Shown here one piece after another: positions 4,988 to 8,525 of a DNA stretch of 8,525 nucleotides. The first letter of the stretch is position 1, and the number at the start of each line of letters is the position of its first letter. The stretch comes from PGYU01 sp964637845. Lineage in GTDB: Bacteria; Bacteroidota; Ignavibacteria; Kapaibacteriales; UBA2268. The DNA lies in the NCBI GenBank assembly GCA_964637845.1, contig CAZWXI010000106.1, forward strand, positions 1-8,525, written 5' to 3'. The notes under the pieces are model-generated. The model had not been told where the DNA came from. It did no database searches and saw only the letters and a list, made by a program, of their open reading frames with translations. Both the position numbers and the translations under genes were made by a program.

Positions 4988-6408
4988 AGCATCCCCAATA
5001 CTGAAAAGATTAATATTGAAATTAACACCAAATGGCTCGTGCGGTCTTTCAAGGCAAACACAACTGGGTCATGATGAATTCTACCCCTGCTTGCAATCAG
5101 CCAAACACGCAAAATCCAGAATAGAATCACAGGTGCAATTAAGTACATTGCAAATAAATTCTTATACAAAATAGAAATCCCCGGCGAATTAATATACAAG
5201 ACATAAACCAATACCGATAGTAACCCTGCGCCAATACCTGCATTCATCATAATCGGAATATCACCGACCAGATAGCCCCGAACTGTGGCGCCGGTATTGT
5301 CAGCTTGAGTGCTTTTTAATTCAATGAATCGCTTCAATGCCGCCAGCGACAAAAAGAAAAACATCGAAAACGAAAGCAACCAATGCGAGATTAAAGTATC
5401 GGTAGCAATTCCGCCGAGTAGCAATCTCAAGGTATAAAGACCTGCCAATATTATTATATCAGCAATATAAACATGCTTAAACAACGACGAATAAAGGGTT
5501 GTTACCGCAAAATAAAGCAATACAAAGTATAGAGTTTCAAAACCCTTTGCCAAATATCCCAAAAGGAGCGAGAAAATAATCAGAAATGGAACGATTTTAA
5601 TAGCAGAAAGTATTTTAAATTTACCCGATGCAATCGGACGGGCCCGCTTGTCAGCATGGCGACGGTCGGATTCGATATCGAGTAAATCGTTAATTATATA
5701 AATAGCTGATGCCATTAAACTTATGGAAAAGAATGCTAACGCGCTACTTATTAGCATAGTGGGTTTAATCATATGTGCAAGCAACATCGGTAAAAACACC
5801 AATAAATTTTTAACCCATTGATAAACACGTAGCTGCGAAAACAGTAAATGAAAATAATTTTCTTTTTCTGTTTGAATTATTTCTGTATCATCTCCCTTAA
5901 ACTCATTAATTATTACCTTTTCTGGGTCAACAAGAATTTTCTTTCGTGAAATATGCCAAATGTAGCGGTCTTTGTTGCTGTCACCAATGTAATCAAAATT
6001 ACCTTCGCCGAATCGTTTCTCGAGCCATTTTGCCTTTGTTTTGCCTGCTAAATTAATCCCGTCTTTAGAGGCGAATGTATCTCGGAAAAAAGAAAATTTT
6101 CGGGAAACATCTTCCGCTATCGTATGATATGATGCTGTTACAAGGTAAACATCGCGACCATCATCATACGCCTTTTGTGTCATTCGGACAACTTCATCAT
6201 TGTACGGCAACAAATCAACATCTGGAGTAACGTACTCCGCCAATCTTTTCTTTAGATAATATCTGCCACGCAGTCCCCATAGTGGTATTATGAAAATATA
6301 GAGGAAATTATTACGCAAAAGCAAGAATATTGACTCAAACATTATGTCAGTTCTTATCAAAGTACCGTCTAAATCAACACAGAGCGGATATTTTTTTTCG
6401 TCAACCAT
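4984..6408 (-). CDS. HAD phosphatase-UbiA prenyltransferase fusion (polyprenyl-phosphate phosphoribosyltransferase type)
   Basis: The 474-residue protein joins two domains. Residues ~8-150 are a HAD phosphatase with all motifs: DLDGT (D12, D14), VTAS (T91), a Lys cluster at K123-K127, and GDSNKD (D143, D147). Residues ~190-474 form a polytopic UbiA-family membrane enzyme with NDLLDIESD (N240, D241, D244, D248), KRARP (254-258), YSSLFKH...D (306-317) and FFLSLAALKRFIEL (351-364). These patterns resemble DPPR synthase (Rv3806c), which couples PRPP to decaprenyl phosphate, more than quinone or heme prenyltransferases. I infer that the UbiA part makes polyprenyl-phosphoryl-5-phosphoribose and the HAD part could remove the 5-phosphate, the step done by a separate phosphatase in mycobacteria. 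The stop overlaps the DprE1-type start by 4 nt (ATGA). A 100-nt gap with A/T-rich DNA and no Shine-Dalgarno separates it from the flippase upstream. The HAD substrate is not proven by sequence. Confidence 0.88.
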   Translation of the reverse strand: MVDEKKYPLCVDLDGTLIRTDIMFESIFLLLRNNFLYIFIIPLWGLRGRYYLKKRLAEYVTPDVDLLPYNDEVVRMTQKAYDDGRDVYLVTASYHTIAEDVSRKFSFFRDTFASKDGINLAGKTKAKWLEKRFGEGNFDYIGDSNKDRYIWHISRKKILVDPEKVIINEFKGDDTEIIQTEKENYFHLLFSQLRVYQWVKNLLVFLPMLLAHMIKPTMLISSALAFFSISLMASAIYIINDLLDIESDRRHADKRARPIASGKFKILSAIKIVPFLIIFSLLLGYLAKGFETLYFVLLYFAVTTLYSSLFKHVYIADIIILAGLYTLRLLLGGIATDTLISHWLLSFSMFFFLSLAALKRFIELKSTQADNTGATVRGYLVGDIPIMMNAGIGAGLLSVLVYVLYINSPGISILYKNLFAMYLIAPVILFWILRVWLIASRGRIHHDPVVFALKDRTSHLVLISILIFSVLGML

Positions 6409-6508
6409 TAATTTATCTTAAAATTTGATATTGAATTATTCAAAATAATCAACATATAAGCAGGCAAACCGCAAATATTTTTGCAAACGACCACCAAACA
6501 ACTCAAAC
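6409..6508 (-). other. Intergenic gap inside the minus-strand gene run
   Basis: These 100 bp between the flippase stop and the HAD-UbiA start are A/T-rich. There is a short 5-bp stem (GCAAA/TTTGC around 6471-6484) and an A/T inverted repeat, neither good enough for a terminator. TTATTTTG on the minus strand resembles the -7 element of Bacteroidota promoters, but no TTTG lies at 19-21 nt. A promoter for the three-gene module is possible here, but not shown. Confidence 0.3.
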
Positions 6509-7924
6509 TCATTTCTTAATATAATCTATAATTTCAGCAAAATTAACAAGCTTAGAAAAAACATAAATCAAAATACATGCTATTACGGATACAATGACGG
6601 ATATAATTATGTTTATTCCCGAATACAACAAAAATATTCCCGGTATTACCCCCAATCCGGTTGCCAAAACAGCTTTAATCAAATTTTTAATATATAATTT
6701 GCTGTGCTCGACCCTGAACAAAAGCATCAACACCGCCGAAACTGATGCCTCACTTGCTATTGTTGCGATTGCCGCACCATAGAATCCATATTTTGGGATT
6801 AGAACAAAATTTGCAATCAAGTTCAAAACCAGTCCCAACAACGAAGCCCTGATCACTTTGTTCTCATGCTTCCATGCTATTAGAGGCAAGAAGTAGCTTA
6901 CTACGATGTATTGAAGGAAAATAGTAAGAGATAATATTTTTAGCACGTCTGAAGAGTTCGCAAATCTTTCACCAAGTACGAGAGCTAATGTGTCCGAATA
7001 TATGAACATATGAAATGCCAAAAAACTGCCTAGTATAAAATTAATTTGCATGTATGCACTCAACCCCTTTTCTCGCTCAGAAAAAGTAAATGAACGTGAA
7101 ATTTGCGGGAAAAAAGCATTTTGTATAACCACGGAAGGCACCAACAAAAAGTAAACAATCTGGTGTGCGGCTGAAAAAATACCTGTTTCCCATTCACCTC
7201 GCATCAATCCCAGCATCGTAATATCGATGTTATTATACAATGTTGCAATCATAAAAATAGCACCTATGCTGAAAGCTTGCCTCAATTGGCTGAACATGAA
7301 AGGCTTATCTATCGTGAAATCTATATGCTTATGCACCTTCTTATAATGAATAAACATCCACAGCGAGTTTATTAAATATGAAAATGTTATAATAAGCATA
7401 GCTGTTTCAACATCGCTCTCACTTTTCACAAAAAGTAAAATACCCGTTAAATTAATTCCCCCTATCACTAAGGACCTTATTGCGATGATGTGCATCTTCT
7501 CGACTGCCATATAGACCCAAGTCAGGAGAGTTGCCTGCGCAAAAAGTAAAAAGCCGTAAATGTAAATCATTCTCTTGGTTACTTCGGGTAGAGGACTGTT
7601 ATAATCAATTATCTCAGTGACTATCATAGCCCCCGCGTAACCGATAAATGCCAAAATTGTTCGTAAAATCAATATTGTACCGACATATTTGGGCATCAGA
7701 CTGTGATTTTTAGTTACGTCTCGAATACCCGTTTGGTCAAAACCAAGCATTACGATAATGAAAAAGTATTGTATGATTGATTTGGCAAAGCTGAAAGCGC
7801 CGTTGCCTTCGGGTCCGATTGTGCTTATGAGATAAATAGTATAAATTACAACCAAACCCTTAGCTGAGAATTCAGTCACACCCATCGAGACGATATTTTT
7901 CAGAATTCTGTTGGTGTTGCTCAT
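6509..7924 (-). CDS. Polysaccharide flippase (Wzx/MOP superfamily)
   Basis: The 471-residue protein is almost entirely hydrophobic helices separated by short basic loops, about 12-14 membrane segments. This is the usual size and form of Wzx/PST-type lipid-linked sugar exporters. The N-terminal pattern (ILKNIVSMGVTEFSAKG, then GFDQTGIRDVTK at 61-72) is typical of this family; these proteins carry undecaprenyl-linked oligosaccharides across the inner membrane. I chose the ATG at 7924; a TTG at 7933 would add three residues (MFA) and gains no ribosome site. The start lies 11 nt after the stop of the GH57 gene, so the two are probably cotranscribed. With a polyprenyl-phosphosugar module downstream, it may move a lipid-linked glycan or the lipid-linked pentose itself, but substrate cannot be read from sequence. 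Confidence 0.85.
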   Translation of the reverse strand: MSNTNRILKNIVSMGVTEFSAKGLVVIYTIYLISTIGPEGNGAFSFAKSIIQYFFIIVMLGFDQTGIRDVTKNHSLMPKYVGTILILRTILAFIGYAGAMIVTEIIDYNSPLPEVTKRMIYIYGFLLFAQATLLTWVYMAVEKMHIIAIRSLVIGGINLTGILLFVKSESDVETAMLIITFSYLINSLWMFIHYKKVHKHIDFTIDKPFMFSQLRQAFSIGAIFMIATLYNNIDITMLGLMRGEWETGIFSAAHQIVYFLLVPSVVIQNAFFPQISRSFTFSEREKGLSAYMQINFILGSFLAFHMFIYSDTLALVLGERFANSSDVLKILSLTIFLQYIVVSYFLPLIAWKHENKVIRASLLGLVLNLIANFVLIPKYGFYGAAIATIASEASVSAVLMLLFRVEHSKLYIKNLIKAVLATGLGVIPGIFLLYSGINIIISVIVSVIACILIYVFSKLVNFAEIIDYIKK

Positions 7925-7935
7925 CGCAAACAAAA

Positions 7936-8525
7936 TTAACTAAATGGCTCAGCCCACCATTCGGGATTTAATTCAAGGAAAATTGAGTTTCTTTCTTCGG
8001 TCTCTTTCAAATATAATTCATCATTCAGTTCGATTTCGTTCGATGACGAATATTTCTCGAATAAATCGCACATCTTATTGAAATCCGAATGATGATATAT
8101 AAATCTCTGCTCTGCGTAGTCTTGTGCCGAGCGGGTATAAATCAAAAATTGCCAATCCGATGAATGAAGCAACATCAATTCTCGCAGTGCTTGAGTAATT
8201 ATTCTTCTCGGTAGTGGTGCGAGTGCCGATATATCGTATTGTGCATAAATCTTGCTCAATCGCAGTTCATCATTGTAAATAGCTTCCCAAGTCCATTTGT
8301 TGCCTTCATTCGCCCATACTTCGTGCGAATTGCCGACTCCCCACGAACCTTCGGGCAGTTTGATGACTTCAAGCGGATTAATACGGCTGTATTGCTGCCA
8401 TGCTGTGACCGGTTTTGTATATGGCGAATAACTCAAGCCCTTCAGCAAAGCCTTTATAAACAAGGGACCTTCGAACCACCAATGACCGAATAACTCCGTG
8501 TCGAAAGGAGTGCATAGTGTACCAA
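7936..8525 (-). CDS. GH57 1,4-alpha-glucan branching enzyme, C-terminal part (runs off window)
   Basis: The open frame continues to the right edge, so only the last 195 residues are visible. The first part holds FDTELFGHWWFEGP, the GH57 conserved region 4, whose Asp is the catalytic acid/base in this family. It is followed by LPEGSWGVGNSHEVW with NKWTW, typical of the DUF1957 branching-enzyme subgroup, and by LLLHSSDWQFLIYTRSAQDYAEQRF, which lies in the C-terminal helical domain. The enzyme would transfer alpha-1,4-glucan segments to alpha-1,6 positions during glycogen synthesis in the cytoplasm. The nucleophile Glu and the barrel's first half lie outside. A frame starting at TTG 8463 would omit the catalytic region and should not be used. 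The stop is 11 nt before the flippase start. Amylase-type GH57 activity is a less likely alternative. Confidence 0.9.
   Translation of the reverse strand, partial: GTLCTPFDTELFGHWWFEGPLFIKALLKGLSYSPYTKPVTAWQQYSRINPLEVIKLPEGSWGVGNSHEVWANEGNKWTWEAIYNDELRLSKIYAQYDISALAPLPRRIITQALRELMLLHSSDWQFLIYTRSAQDYAEQRFIYHHSDFNKMCDLFEKYSSSNEIELNDELYLKETEERNSIFLELNPEWWAEPFS

Noticed and set aside
6409..6455. A 15-codon frame ending in TAATG at the HAD-UbiA start
   Set aside because: Too short, no ribosome site and simple A/T-rich composition; the overlap with the start codon is likely chance.
7931..7933. TTG start for the flippase
   Set aside because: It adds only three residues, has no ribosome site and an ATG follows at 7924.
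8461..8463. TTG start for the GH57 protein
   Set aside because: The frame is open to the window edge and the upstream residues are the conserved catalytic region 4 of GH57, so the gene continues outside.

Overview
The window looks like chromosomal DNA from an AT-rich, Gram-negative member of the Bacteroidota/Chlorobi superphylum, perhaps an Ignavibacteria- or Kapabacteria-like lineage. The evidence is two plus-strand genes for secreted proteins with type IX secretion (T9SS) C-terminal sorting domains, mostly A/T-rich start-codon leaders with little Shine-Dalgarno signal, and in-frame palindromic inserts of a style I associate with these genomes. The lineage is an inference; there is no rRNA or other phylogenetic marker here.

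Left part, plus strand (1-2724). A tandem array of an 8-bp unit (TATGGAAC) fills the left edge. A roughly 280-bp stretch without a convincing gene follows, holding a perfect 10-bp inverted repeat spaced by 121 bp, a long hairpin, and three copies of TGTTTTG. A cysteine-rich T9SS cargo gene then spans 341-1260. It is split by an apparent one-base loss in an A-run near 660, so it reads as an N-terminal piece with a signal peptide and a C-terminal piece with the sorting domain. A perfect 11-bp stem-loop, probably a terminator, separates it from a second T9SS cargo gene (1339-2724), an Asp-box (BNR-like) beta-propeller protein. The sorting domain of that protein carries two palindromic DNA insertions that stay in frame.

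Middle (2725-2946). A short convergent intergenic region contains one possible 36-codon membrane-peptide gene on the minus strand.

Right part, minus strand (8525 down to 2947). Five genes lie in one direction: the 3' part of a GH57 1,4-alpha-glucan branching enzyme (runs off the window), a Wzx/MOP-type polysaccharide flippase, a HAD-phosphatase/UbiA-prenyltransferase fusion, a DprE1-type FAD oxidase and a DprE2-type SDR reductase. The last three are tightly packed (ATGA overlap, then a 1-nt gap) and match the steps that turn PRPP and polyprenyl phosphate into polyprenyl-phosphoryl-D-arabinose in mycobacteria. The HAD domain could supply the 5'-phosphatase step, so three genes may encode the whole route. 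With the flippase next door, the inferred theme is lipid-linked sugar (arabinofuranose) supply for a surface glycan. No arabinosyltransferase is visible in the window.
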